Below are positions 48,575-56,887 of a stretch of 64,000 bases of DNA, one piece after another. The DNA is from Brevundimonas sp. (GTDB lineage: Bacteria; Pseudomonadota; Alphaproteobacteria; Caulobacterales; Caulobacteraceae). The position numbers and the translations under genes are program-made. The notes beneath the pieces are model-generated. The model was given only the letters and a program-made list of their open reading frames with translations, did no database searches and was not told the origin of the DNA. The stretch lies in the NCBI RefSeq assembly GCF_029946145.1, contig NZ_JAQSDY010000029.1, positions 62,001-126,000 of the forward strand, in the 5' to 3' direction. The first letter of the stretch is position 1. Each line of letters starts with the position of its first letter.

Positions 48575-48936
48575 ATACGGGTCACGCGCACGTCATAGAT
48601 CGCGCCAGCGATCGTCATGACCGTAGCTTCGTAATTGTGCCCGCGATCAATGCAGCCGATCATCGCCAGATAGCCCGACATGGTCAGCGATCCCGCACGA
48701 GCGCCGGCCAGCGTCTTTACGACGAGCACCGGTGCGACCCCGGTCTTGTCGACTTCGACAAGCAGAGTATCGCCCGCAACCACGCCTGTCAGCGCTGCGG
48801 CTTGCGGGCTATTGATTGGCCCGCGAAGCGTGATCAGGCATGGATCCTCGCCGCCGCCAGCGCCTCCCGCTTGGCCCCCCGACTTTCCCGACCCGTAGTC
48901 TCTCGAATCGTCCCGTGTTCCGCCACTACCTGACAT
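48571..48936 (-). CDS. Gly-rich small protein of the QueC/OGG cluster
   Basis: 121 aa from ATG 48936 (GAGG 4 bp upstream); ATG 48951 is an alternative with Gly as second residue. Residues 1-32 are Gly/Ser-rich and unstructured ('SGSGGTRDDSRDYGSGKSGG'). From residue 33 a compact beta-rich domain follows: 'CLITLRGPINSP', 'TGVVAGDTLLVEVDK', 'SGYLAMIGCIDRGHNYEATV', 'MTIAGAIYDVRVTRI', slightly HIRAN-like. It sits between the OGG-like gene (103-bp overlap) and the PfkB fusion. Possible substrate or adaptor for the enzymes; function unknown. Confidence 0.6.
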   Translation of the reverse strand: MSGSGGTRDDSRDYGSGKSGGQAGGAGGGEDPCLITLRGPINSPQAAALTGVVAGDTLLVEVDKTGVAPVLVVKTLAGARAGSLTMSGYLAMIGCIDRGHNYEATVMTIAGAIYDVRVTRI

Positions 48937-49751
48937 TGCGCCTCGCCCCATTGAAGAAGGGGCAGACGTTCGGCTATCGGCGTTCCGGGGTCAATCAGAA
49001 GCCGCATCAGTGAACGGTCCAGTTGGCGCATGATCGCCCACATCACCGCGTCGATAAGAGAGGCCTTCGCATTCGTCCCTGCGCAGAATTCAAGGAAGCG
49101 TCGCTCGAGGTCGAAATAGTGTCGAGCCGGGTCAGCTCCCTCCGGAAAGACACCCATGTGCACGCAGGCGCGGACGATATGGACGTCGAGGATCGCGACC
49201 TCGTTGCTCCCCCTTCGGTTGCGAACGATCCACGAAGCAGTCTTTGGTCCGATGCCGGGCAGAGCGCACAACGCTTCTCGGAGACCCAGATCGTCCAGGC
49301 CATTTTCATTGATGTGGGTTAGGCCCGCGAGCGTACCTGCAAGGTATTTTGCGCGCTGAGATGCAAACCGATAGCGGACTTGACGCCCACGAACGGTCAA
49401 CGGCTCCTTCAAAAGTTCCTCTGCCCAGCTAAAATCGTGGGGACCCGCCGGATTGAAGCGGAGAGCCTCAATCACTCGTCGAGACGCGGCCAGTCCGACC
49501 TCCGCAGGAGCGCCATGACCACCGAGAAGGCAGGTCACAACCTCCTCGATGAGGGTGCTGCACAGCTGGAACCCCTCTTCCGGCTCGCCTTCCTGCCACG
49601 CCTGACTGACCCAGAACGCCGGCGTTAGAGCGTGTTCGAAGGCACCCCATCGCACTCCAGGCATAACCCAAGCATCAGGGTCCGGGATTTCCAGAAAGCG
49701 ATACTCGCCGTCGGAGCCGCCAATGATCTGTTGCAAGGTTCGCGACCTCAT
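48834..49751 (-). CDS. OGG-like HhH-GPD DNA glycosylase
   Basis: 305 aa from ATG 49751 (49760 possible). The HhH-GPD motif is clear: 'LREALCALPGIGPKTASWIVRN' with the catalytic Lys and 'VAILDVHIVRACVHMGV' with the Asp, as in 8-oxoguanine glycosylase/lyases. N-terminal 100 residues are family-specific, not the usual OGG domain. OGG-like proteins (Cap11) occur in type IV CBASS next to QueC-like proteins. First gene of the minus-strand cluster, start inside an inverted repeat shared with a divergent XRE gene. Confidence 0.88.
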   Translation of the reverse strand: MRSRTLQQIIGGSDGEYRFLEIPDPDAWVMPGVRWGAFEHALTPAFWVSQAWQEGEPEEGFQLCSTLIEEVVTCLLGGHGAPAEVGLAASRRVIEALRFNPAGPHDFSWAEELLKEPLTVRGRQVRYRFASQRAKYLAGTLAGLTHINENGLDDLGLREALCALPGIGPKTASWIVRNRRGSNEVAILDVHIVRACVHMGVFPEGADPARHYFDLERRFLEFCAGTNAKASLIDAVMWAIMRQLDRSLMRLLIDPGTPIAERLPLLQWGEAQCQVVAEHGTIRETTGRESRGAKREALAAARIHA

Positions 49752-49781
49752 GTAATGCATATAATTTCTATGCAATACATG
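49749..49781. promoter_or_regulatory. Inverted-repeat operator between OGG-like and XRE genes
   Basis: CATGTAATGCATA (49749-49761) and TATGCAATACATG (49769-49781): 13-bp arms with one mismatch, 7-bp spacer. It covers the OGG-like start codon and lies 20 bp before the XRE gene, so the XRE protein probably controls both. Confidence 0.75.
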
Positions 49782-49800
49782 GCTCCCGGTCAACAACAAT

Positions 49801-50094
49801 ATGGTCGATATGGACGCTGTGAAGCGCCGGATGAAAGAGCTGGGGTTGAGCCAAAATGACGTCGCACGCGCCTGTGGGCTCTCGCAGCCACACATGAGCC
49901 GGGTGCTGTCTGGGGGCCTTTCCCCCGGCCGAAAGACATCAACAGCACTCGCCGCTTGGCTTCAGCAGGAGCCGCCCAATGACGCCAGCAAGCAACTGGA
50001 GCGACTGGGAGAACTCATCGAAAGCACTTCTCCAAGACGGCGTATGCATGTCATGCAATTTCTAGCGAGCCTAGAGCTGCTGCTTACCCGCTGA
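49801..50094 (+). CDS. XRE-family regulator of the QueC/OGG cluster
   Basis: 97 aa. HTH: 'MKELGLSQNDVARACGLSQPHMSRVLSGGLSPGRKTSTALAAWL', Cro/CI type. A C-terminal helix-rich tail ('LERLGELIESTSPRRRMHVMQFLASLELLL') may dimerise. Divergent to the cluster with a palindrome in the 49-bp gap. Likely represses its own gene and the cluster. Confidence 0.85.
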   Translation: MVDMDAVKRRMKELGLSQNDVARACGLSQPHMSRVLSGGLSPGRKTSTALAAWLQQEPPNDASKQLERLGELIESTSPRRRMHVMQFLASLELLLTR

Positions 50095-50663
50095 GCGTTA
50101 TGCTGATCGCGACCTGCGTCCGTCGCAGCTTGGCTAACGGCGACGCTCAACCATAAGCGTCCGGGGCACCCCGCGCTTACACAGCCTCTGGCATGTTTGC
50201 GCACTGAAATAAGATGCGTGCCATCACGCACCTTCTAGTCGTTCGCTCGCATATGCAGCGCTCCGTCGGCGGCAATCGCGATTGCATAGAGTCGGACCTT
50301 CTCATCGTCCGAGAAGAGTCAGCGCCGAACGAAGGTTCTTGTATCGACCGAGGGCGATTATTTTTGAGTCGGCAAAGGGGTCAGAGGCGGACATTTCAGA
50401 GCGCCGGCACGGCAGGTCAGTTCGTGACTCAAAGCGGCGGTTCTCAGCGTCTGCTCTCGGGGTGTGGGCCATGTGGATTAGCCGGGTCGCAGCGGGACGC
50501 ATGCAGAGGGTCGGAAGAACAGTCTATAGCCGCAATATCAAAGCCTACCGCTTGCAACCCGAGCTTGCAGTGTAGGTGGGCATGGTCCAAGCTGCACGGT
50601 AGGGGCGCTTGCCTGGGAACTCGTTTAGAGTCGCAAGTTTCCAGTTAGGGGCGGCAAGCGAAG
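50095..50663. other. Gene-free interval before SIR2-HerA
   Basis: About 570 bp with no convincing gene. The longest frame (50214-50648, plus) has no family pattern and biased residues. Codon use is unlike the flanking genes. Could hold the SIR2 promoter or an RNA gene; I see no clear boxes. Confidence 0.4.
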
Positions 50664-51899
50664 ATGGCAGATGCGACTAATGGCGCGGCGAACAGCTTGC
50701 CGTCGCATGACCCTTATCGGAGGGTGACAGATATACTGCAGCGTCTCTCGCCTGGGCGGATGCGGATCGCATTCCTCCTCGGTGCGGGTTGCCCCCTTTC
50801 CATTCGAGAGAACGGTGCTGCTCTGATCCCTGACATCGCCGGTCTCACTCAGCTGGTGAAGGCGTCGTTGCTCGCCGATGGAAGCACGAAAGCCGTGGCG
50901 ACCGGCCTATGGGAACGAGTCGAGGGCCGCGAGATCCCGGCACCGACGATTGAGGATTTGCTCAGTCATGCGAGGACGCTTTTGTCGCTGTGCGGCGAGT
51001 CTGGCGTCGACGGATTCAGCAAGGCCCAGCTGAAGGCGTTCGACGAAGGGGCCTGCACGACAGTACGTTCGGCGGTGTCTAAATCTCTCCCGACCGAAGG
51101 CACGCCGTACCACACGCTCGCGAGCTGGATTCAGTCGATTTACCGAGAGCATCCGGTCGAGATCTTCACGACCAACTATGACGAACTAATGGAGCAAGCG
51201 CTGGAGAACCGGGGCGTTCCCTATTTCGACGGCTTCGTCGGCGCAGCCAGCGCCTTCCTGGATCTCGAGTCCATGGTGGAGGACGATCTTCCTGCCCGTT
51301 GGGCGCGACTGTGGAAGATGCATGGCTCAATCAATTGGTGGCTCACCAAGACCGATCAGGTGCGGCGTAGTCGGGACAAGGTAGATGGCGAGCAACTGCT
51401 GATCTACCCGTCTCACCTCAAGTATGACCAGAGCCGGCAAATGCCGTATCTCGCGATGTTGGACCGGCTGCGAGTCTTCCTGCGCGCTCATCAAAGCGTG
51501 GTCGTCACCTGCGGCTACTCCTTCGTCGACGAGCACATCAACGCCTATCTGGCCCAAGGTCTCGCCGGTAATCCGAACGCCTCGTGTCTAGCGTTGATCT
51601 ACGGCGATCTCGCCTCGGCACCCGATGCGGTCAAGCTCGCGCGGCGATACGCCAATCTGACTGTCATGGCCGCCGACGGTGGCGTGATTGGTACCGTCGA
51701 GCGGGCTTGGTGTTGTGACCACAAGGACAACAATCCGGCCTATGAGATCGCCGTGACCCGAGACGCGCTTCCGGGGCGTTCCGCGGCTCCGGACGGACAG
51801 TGCAAATGGCTGCTAGGAGATTTCGCCGCCTTTGGAGCGCTGCTCGCCTCGCAGCTCTCCAATCGAGAAGCCGAGCCGGGACTTGCTGATGAAAGCTAG
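50664..51899 (+). CDS. SIR2-domain defence NADase
   Basis: 411 aa. SIR2 fold marked by 'IAFLLGAGCPLSI' (NAD loop), 'EIFTTNYDELMEQALE', 'LWKMHGSINWW' with the catalytic His, and 'HQSVVVTCGYSFVDEHIN'. In defence systems such SIR2 proteins deplete NAD+ on infection. The herA-like gene starts 11 bp before its stop, the typical SIR2-HerA order. Confidence 0.92.
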   Translation: MADATNGAANSLPSHDPYRRVTDILQRLSPGRMRIAFLLGAGCPLSIRENGAALIPDIAGLTQLVKASLLADGSTKAVATGLWERVEGREIPAPTIEDLLSHARTLLSLCGESGVDGFSKAQLKAFDEGACTTVRSAVSKSLPTEGTPYHTLASWIQSIYREHPVEIFTTNYDELMEQALENRGVPYFDGFVGAASAFLDLESMVEDDLPARWARLWKMHGSINWWLTKTDQVRRSRDKVDGEQLLIYPSHLKYDQSRQMPYLAMLDRLRVFLRAHQSVVVTCGYSFVDEHINAYLAQGLAGNPNASCLALIYGDLASAPDAVKLARRYANLTVMAADGGVIGTVERAWCCDHKDNNPAYEIAVTRDALPGRSAAPDGQCKWLLGDFAAFGALLASQLSNREAEPGLADES

Positions 51900-53787
51900 T
51901 TCGACCCTCATCGGATCGGTCCAAGACGTTTCAGGGACATCAATCAGCGTTGCCTTGGTGACAGACACGGTGACGGGCCTCAGCTTTCACAACGGCGAAG
52001 CCTACCGCATTGGTCAGGTCGGTAGTTTCGTGCGGATTCCGCTAGGGTACACGAGTCTTTTCGGCCTCGTGTCACAGGTCGGGGCTGGTGCCGCCCCAGT
52101 GAGAGAAGGCGCGCCTGGGCCCGAGAGTAATCAATGGCTGAGGGTCCAACTGGTCGGTGAACGGGGGCGGGAAGGACGTTTCGAGCGTGGTGTCTCACAG
52201 CATCCCACCATCAATGATGCGGTTCACATCGTTACCGAGGCCGATCTCAGAGATATTTACGGTCCGGGCGATCCGATCGATTTCGTCCGCATCGGACACT
52301 TGGCGAGCGCGGACTCCATCCCGGCACTCGTGAATATCAACAAGCTTGTGACCCGGCACTCCGCGGTAGTCGGAACGACCGGGGCTGGGAAGTCGACCAC
52401 GGTCGCCGCAATCCTTAAGGCCCTCTCGGACGTAAACGCCTATCCTTCGTCACGCATCCTGCTGTTCGATGTGCATGGCGAGTACGGCCAAGCGCTTCAG
52501 TCAGTCGCGACTGTGCTGAGGATTGAGCCTTATCTCGACCGAGGCGAGCTTCCGCTGAGGGTTCCGTATTGGGCACTGAGTTTCGACGAACTGACCAGGC
52601 TGACGTTTGGATCGCTGACCGACGACCACAAGGCGGTTGTGGGCGACATGATCGCGGACCGGAAACGGGTCACGTTCGACGCAAACCCTGTCCCAGGCCT
52701 GACCAGAGAGCGCATAAGTGCCGATACCCCGATCCCGTTCTCGATCCACCAACTGTGGTTCGACCTGCACTGTCGAGAGTATCAGACTGTCGTGCCCGAT
52801 CCGGGCGGCGCGGCCGACGTCGTTCATCCGGCTTATGTTTTGGATCCGGCCGGCGCTCCCGTGCAGCCCGGTGACGCCGAACAGGTCATTCCGCCACTCT
52901 ACAGAATGGTGAAGACGACCGGTCCCGCCGTCGAACGCGTTCAGTGGGGACCGGATCCGATCAATATCAGGCGGGAAGTGGGCATCTTGGGATCCCGCCT
53001 TCGGGACCCTCAACTTCAGTTTCTGTTCAATCCGGACAAGTGGCGCCCAAACTTGGCTGGCGCGGTGCAGGCCGATCTCGACACCCTGCTGGATCGATGG
53101 CTCGGCAACGCAAAGCCGCTCACGATCCTGGACTTGTCGGGCGTCCCATCCTCCATTTTGAATGACCTCGTGGGGGCGGTGCTGAGGATCGTCTATGATG
53201 CGCTTTTCTGGGCCAACAGCCTGCCTGAGGGAGGCAAGGAACGACCTCTGCTGTGCGTACTTGAGGAAGCACACACCTATCTGAGCAAGGGACGCGAGGG
53301 TCTGGCCTCGGAAACAGTGAAGCGCATCGCCAAGGAAGGTCGCAAATACGGCGTCGGCATGATGCTGGTGAGCCAGAGGCCTTCGGAAATCGACACCACC
53401 ATTCTCTCCCAGTGCGGGACCATATTCGCCATGCGTTTGGCGAACGATGTCGACCGCAGCCAAGTGTCTGGCGCGGCGACAGACAATCTCAAGGGACTGT
53501 TCGACATGTTGCCGGTCCTGCGAACTGGCGAAGCGATTGTCGTTGGGGAAGCGGTAAGCTTGCCCATCCGGGCGATGATTGACTCCATGTCGCGTGAGAG
53601 CCGCCCGAATAGCGCCGATCCCACGGTAGTTGTTCGCGGCGACGCTCAAGGAGATGGCTACGAACAGGAGGGCGGCTGGACCATTCCGCCCATCGCCGAG
53701 AAATACGCCATTGTCCTGCGGCAGTGGCGATCGCAAACGAGCCGATACGTCTTCGTCGAGGGCGATGGGCCGATCCAGGAAGGATGA
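51889..53787 (+). CDS. herA: HerA/DUF87-type ATPase partner of SIR2
   Basis: 632 aa from ATG 51889. HAS-barrel-like N-terminus to about residue 110, Walker A 'GTTGAGKST' (residues 162-170), Walker B 'LLCVLEEAHTYLSK', Arg-finger type 'ILSQCGTIFAMRLANDVDR'. Hexameric DNA translocase; together with SIR2 it forms a large complex that degrades NAD+ or DNA during phage attack. Overlaps the SIR2 gene; KTSC gene follows after 3 bp. Confidence 0.93.
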   Translation: MKASSTLIGSVQDVSGTSISVALVTDTVTGLSFHNGEAYRIGQVGSFVRIPLGYTSLFGLVSQVGAGAAPVREGAPGPESNQWLRVQLVGERGREGRFERGVSQHPTINDAVHIVTEADLRDIYGPGDPIDFVRIGHLASADSIPALVNINKLVTRHSAVVGTTGAGKSTTVAAILKALSDVNAYPSSRILLFDVHGEYGQALQSVATVLRIEPYLDRGELPLRVPYWALSFDELTRLTFGSLTDDHKAVVGDMIADRKRVTFDANPVPGLTRERISADTPIPFSIHQLWFDLHCREYQTVVPDPGGAADVVHPAYVLDPAGAPVQPGDAEQVIPPLYRMVKTTGPAVERVQWGPDPINIRREVGILGSRLRDPQLQFLFNPDKWRPNLAGAVQADLDTLLDRWLGNAKPLTILDLSGVPSSILNDLVGAVLRIVYDALFWANSLPEGGKERPLLCVLEEAHTYLSKGREGLASETVKRIAKEGRKYGVGMMLVSQRPSEIDTTILSQCGTIFAMRLANDVDRSQVSGAATDNLKGLFDMLPVLRTGEAIVVGEAVSLPIRAMIDSMSRESRPNSADPTVVVRGDAQGDGYEQEGGWTIPPIAEKYAIVLRQWRSQTSRYVFVEGDGPIQEG

Positions 53788-53790
53788 CCC

Positions 53791-54000
53791 ATGAATTGGA
53801 TAGCCGTCGACAGCAGCACGATTTCGAGGATGGCCTACGATGAGGCCCGAAAGGTGCTTTCGGTCGAGTTCAAGAATGGCTCGCGATACGAATACTATGA
53901 TCTACCGGCAAATGTTTTTCAGCAGATGAGAGCGGCCGCGTCGAAGGGACAGTTCCTTTCTGCGAATATCAAGGGCCGCTATCGTTACGCACGCGTCTGA
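53791..54000 (+). CDS. KTSC-domain small protein
   Basis: 69 aa. Whole length fits the KTSC domain: 'VDSSTISRMAYDEARKVLSVEF', 'GSRYEYYDLPANVFQQMRAA', 'KGQFLSANIKGRYRY'. KTSC occurs alone or fused to nucleases and lysyl-tRNA synthetase-like proteins; function unknown. Starts 4 bp after the HerA gene, so likely co-translated. Confidence 0.8.
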   Translation: MNWIAVDSSTISRMAYDEARKVLSVEFKNGSRYEYYDLPANVFQQMRAAASKGQFLSANIKGRYRYARV

Positions 54001-54044
54001 CACCGGCGGCGATCGGTTGATCGTTGGTTGGTGCCCCGCAACCC

Positions 54045-54770
54045 TCAACTCCCTGTGCCGTCATCGTCCTCAATTTCTACTGAGACCGCCCCACCGAGCG
54101 CTTCGTAGCGACGTTGGGCCAACCATTCGAGACGCCGCGCCTGGGTCTGCAGAACCCGTCGGAGACCACCCTGGACCTTCCGCTCCGAGATGACCTGCGC
54201 GAGGCGGGAAATAATCAGGGCGCGACGCGCGATCCGAAAATCCGGGTGACTGCGCAGTTCGAATACGCGGTCCGACACGATCGTGCCGCGCGCCGAGCGG
54301 GGCGCTTCCACCACCAGCGCGCCCGGAGGCGGGTCCTTCTCGTTGAGAATGGCCTTAAACGTCGACCCGGCCACCGCCTGCTGGGTGATCAGCCGCTCTA
54401 GGGCATTCAGGACCACGCGGGCATCCGGATCCCGGCTGTTGACGCCTTCGAGCTGCGGAAGCGGCCAGACCTCGATGTCGTGGACCTCGAAGGGATCAAG
54501 GACCGACATCGCTACCGCGTCCGTCCGTTGGTTGGTCAAATGGCGGCGGATCCGAGTCCGCAGCTTCTCGTTTGTCTGCCCGACGTAGATCGGCTCGCCG
54601 TCGTAGTCGAAGAAGGCGTAGACGCCCCACCGGTAATTGCCGACCCGCATCTGCCCGCCGGCTCCGTCGTCGAACGGCTCATCCAGGAAGGCGGTGAGCA
54701 GGCGGCGAAGATCCTCCGTCTCGAAGGGAGGCAGGTGGGTTTCGTCGCGCGACCGCGCCCCCGTCGTCAT
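54045..54770 (-). CDS. GIY-YIG restriction endonuclease candidate
   Basis: 241 aa. The GIY-YIG core is 'WGVYAFFDYDGEPIYVGQTNEKLRTRIRRHL' broken at residues 50-80, with the later Glu in 'NALERLITQQ' as metal ligand. It follows the cytosine methyltransferase gene after 5 bp, so it is probably its restriction partner, similar in style to Eco29kI-type enzymes. The recognition sequence cannot be told; a homing-type GIY-YIG nuclease is less likely. Confidence 0.75.
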   Translation of the reverse strand: MTTGARSRDETHLPPFETEDLRRLLTAFLDEPFDDGAGGQMRVGNYRWGVYAFFDYDGEPIYVGQTNEKLRTRIRRHLTNQRTDAVAMSVLDPFEVHDIEVWPLPQLEGVNSRDPDARVVLNALERLITQQAVAGSTFKAILNEKDPPPGALVVEAPRSARGTIVSDRVFELRSHPDFRIARRALIISRLAQVISERKVQGGLRRVLQTQARRLEWLAQRRYEALGGAVSVEIEDDDGTGS

Positions 54771-54775
54771 CGGCC

Positions 54776-55924
54776 TCAGGCGGCCTTGACGATTTCGGAC
54801 GCCGTCACGCTGATGACCGGTTCGAATATGTGCCGGGCAAGGTGGCGGACGACCGGCACGGCCACGCCGTCGCCGGTCAAGTGATAGGCCTCGTTGTATT
54901 TGCGCGGTAGGGCGTAGGCGTCCGGCAGGCCCATAAGCCGGGCTGTCTCTCGGGCCGAGATCAGGCGCGAACGGATTCGGTTGCCGTCGACGACGAGGAT
55001 GATCTGCCGGCTGGACCCGCCCGCGGGTGTGCGCAGGCAGCCGGCGATGTCATCAAACCGAACCTCTGCCCGCTGCACCTTGGTGCCGGAGGCATCAGGT
55101 CTAGTACGACGATACACCCCGCCGACCATGCGGCGGCCCGCCCGCCGGGCTGCGGCCACCTTGGCTTCGTTGACGGGCGACATCATGTCGAGCAGGCGTT
55201 TGGTCTCAAGCTGGGTGTGCCAATCAACGTTCTCGGGATCATCCTCGATCAGGTCGGCGAAGGTCTCTGTTCGACGTTCGGGGGTGGGAAGGTTCCACCA
55301 GACCATCGAGCCCGTCACCGCCTCCGGCAAGGCAGCGACCGCCCGGCGCAGGGCGCGGGTGTGGAAGGGATCAATGGGCTCCGGCGAAAGCAGTTCTGCC
55401 GGAATCTCCACCTCCTGATGGACGCCGACGACGAATAGGCGGGGCCGAGACTGGGGGACAAAAAGCTCAGCGTTGATGACTAGGGCGCCATAGCGGTAAC
55501 GGCCCTCGGCGAAGGTCCGGCAGATGGCCTCAAAATCCTTGCCGCCGTGGGAGGTGAGGGCGCCGCAGACGTTCTCGACGGCGACCATGCGCGGCGCGCG
55601 TCGGTCCCGGATGAGCCCCTCGACGACGTTCCAGAAGGGATAGAAGGTGCCCGAGCGCTCGCCTTCCAGCCCGGCCCCAACGCCAGCCAGCGACAGGTCC
55701 TGACAAGGGAAGCTGCCCCAGACGAGGTCCGGCCGTCCCGGAAGGTCAGCGACCTTCAGGCTCCGTATATCGCCGACGGCCAGTTCGCCCCCGGTGCCCC
55801 AATTGGCTTGATAGGCGAAGCCCTTTTTCGCGTCGAAGTCGTTGGCGAACAGGCAGGTCCAGTCTGCGCCGAGGCCGGCCCGCGCCATGCCGCCGCCCGC
55901 GAAGAACTCGTAAAAGCTAGCCAT
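54776..55924 (-). CDS. DNA (cytosine-5) methyltransferase
   Basis: 382 aa. C5-methylase motifs in order: I 'FYEFFAGGGMARAGLG', IV 'GSFPCQDLSLAG' with the catalytic Cys, VI 'VAVENVCG', VIII 'PQSRPRLFVVGV', IX/X 'RETARLMGLPDAYALP' and 'YHLTGDGVAVPVV'. Protects DNA from the neighbouring nuclease. The start overlaps the RHH gene by 8 bp. Confidence 0.95.
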   Translation of the reverse strand: MASFYEFFAGGGMARAGLGADWTCLFANDFDAKKGFAYQANWGTGGELAVGDIRSLKVADLPGRPDLVWGSFPCQDLSLAGVGAGLEGERSGTFYPFWNVVEGLIRDRRAPRMVAVENVCGALTSHGGKDFEAICRTFAEGRYRYGALVINAELFVPQSRPRLFVVGVHQEVEIPAELLSPEPIDPFHTRALRRAVAALPEAVTGSMVWWNLPTPERRTETFADLIEDDPENVDWHTQLETKRLLDMMSPVNEAKVAAARRAGRRMVGGVYRRTRPDASGTKVQRAEVRFDDIAGCLRTPAGGSSRQIILVVDGNRIRSRLISARETARLMGLPDAYALPRKYNEAYHLTGDGVAVPVVRHLARHIFEPVISVTASEIVKAA

Positions 55925-56111
55925 GACGGCGGGCCTCGCTCAGTTCCGGGCTGCAGCCCTCGCGTGCGAGCTTTTCCTGCACTGCTTCGGTTACCCAGGT
56001 ATTACGAGACACATGACCCGGCCGCGCCACCCGCGCGCGATCAATCTCATCGAATGTCTCGGGCGCGAGGCGCAGGTTGATGCGATCAAGCGGGATGGCT
56101 GACTGATTCAT
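55917..56111 (-). CDS. Ribbon-helix-helix protein upstream of methyltransferase
   Basis: 64 aa. 'RINLRLAPETFDEIDRARVARPGHVSRNTWVTEAVQEKLAREG' fits a CopG/MetJ RHH domain. Overlaps the methyltransferase start by 8 bp; a role as controller of the restriction-modification operon is plausible, in the place where C proteins are often found. Confidence 0.7.
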   Translation of the reverse strand: MNQSAIPLDRINLRLAPETFDEIDRARVARPGHVSRNTWVTEAVQEKLAREGCSPELSEARRHG

Positions 56112-56201
56112 GGCGCCAATCTGGCGCCGGCGCTGACGGTCGTCTAGTTCTTATTTTGTTCACTGGCGACGTGCGGGATACCGATCGTACCCTGAACGAC
56201 C

Positions 56202-56810
56202 ATGAGTCGCATCGTCGGCCCTGCCGCCCCGCCCGTTCCGGTCCAGAACACGCCGCTCGACCGGTCGCAGCTCGCCGTCCTTACCGAAGCCGAACTGGAC
56301 GCGGCCGACGATGATGGGCTCGGTGGCAACGGCGAATATCAGGATCTCCAGGCCTGCGACATTGACGATCTGCGAGAGGCGGTTGCCATCGAGGCGGAGG
56401 CCTTGCGGCGGGTTCGGTCCTCATCTGACCAAGCCCGCGCCGAAGACGCCTACAGAGATGGCCTCCCAATGGATGATGAGCGCGCCGCCCTTTGGCACCT
56501 AGACCTCGGCGTAGGGGCCGCCTGCGTCGCCCTAGTGACCCTAGGAGCCCGTCCGGTGCTCAGCTGCAACGGCGGCGAGTTCGGGTCCCCGCATGTGTTT
56601 CCATCTCCGCTGATCCGGCTCTACCTTGAGGACGCCGATCCGGTTCGCTTGGTGGATCTGGCGAACCGGGCCGGGATCGGACTGGGCATCTGGGAGGGCA
56701 AAATCATCATGCAAGCCGACACCACCGACTCATTCCATCAGTTCGGGCGGCTGGTGCTCGCCGATTCCGACGCGCGTCCCACGTCCACACTGAGCGAGGA
56801 TCGGGCCTAG
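56202..56810 (+). CDS. Hypothetical protein at island end
   Basis: 202 aa. No recognised domain. N-terminal 110 residues are acidic and helical; the C-terminal half has 'LDLGVGAACVALVTLGARPVLSCNGGEFG', a pattern of a small alpha/beta fold. Between the restriction-modification set and the tRNA; function unknown. Confidence 0.6.
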   Translation: MSRIVGPAAPPVPVQNTPLDRSQLAVLTEAELDAADDDGLGGNGEYQDLQACDIDDLREAVAIEAEALRRVRSSSDQARAEDAYRDGLPMDDERAALWHLDLGVGAACVALVTLGARPVLSCNGGEFGSPHVFPSPLIRLYLEDADPVRLVDLANRAGIGLGIWEGKIIMQADTTDSFHQFGRLVLADSDARPTSTLSEDRA

Positions 56811-56887
56811 ACTCAAGGCTGAAGCCCGCTTTGGGGCGGTGGGCCGATGTCCCCACTTGTCGCGAAAGCGATATCGTAGAGAAGGGT

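Noticed and set aside
46118..49751. Queuosine biosynthesis operon
   Set aside because: Only a QueC-like gene is present, no queD, queE or queF; the neighbours are an HhH-GPD glycosylase and a PfkB-NDT fusion.
50214..50648. 144-aa plus-strand ORF
   Set aside because: No domain, no start signal and residue composition unlike a folded protein; left as gene-free DNA.
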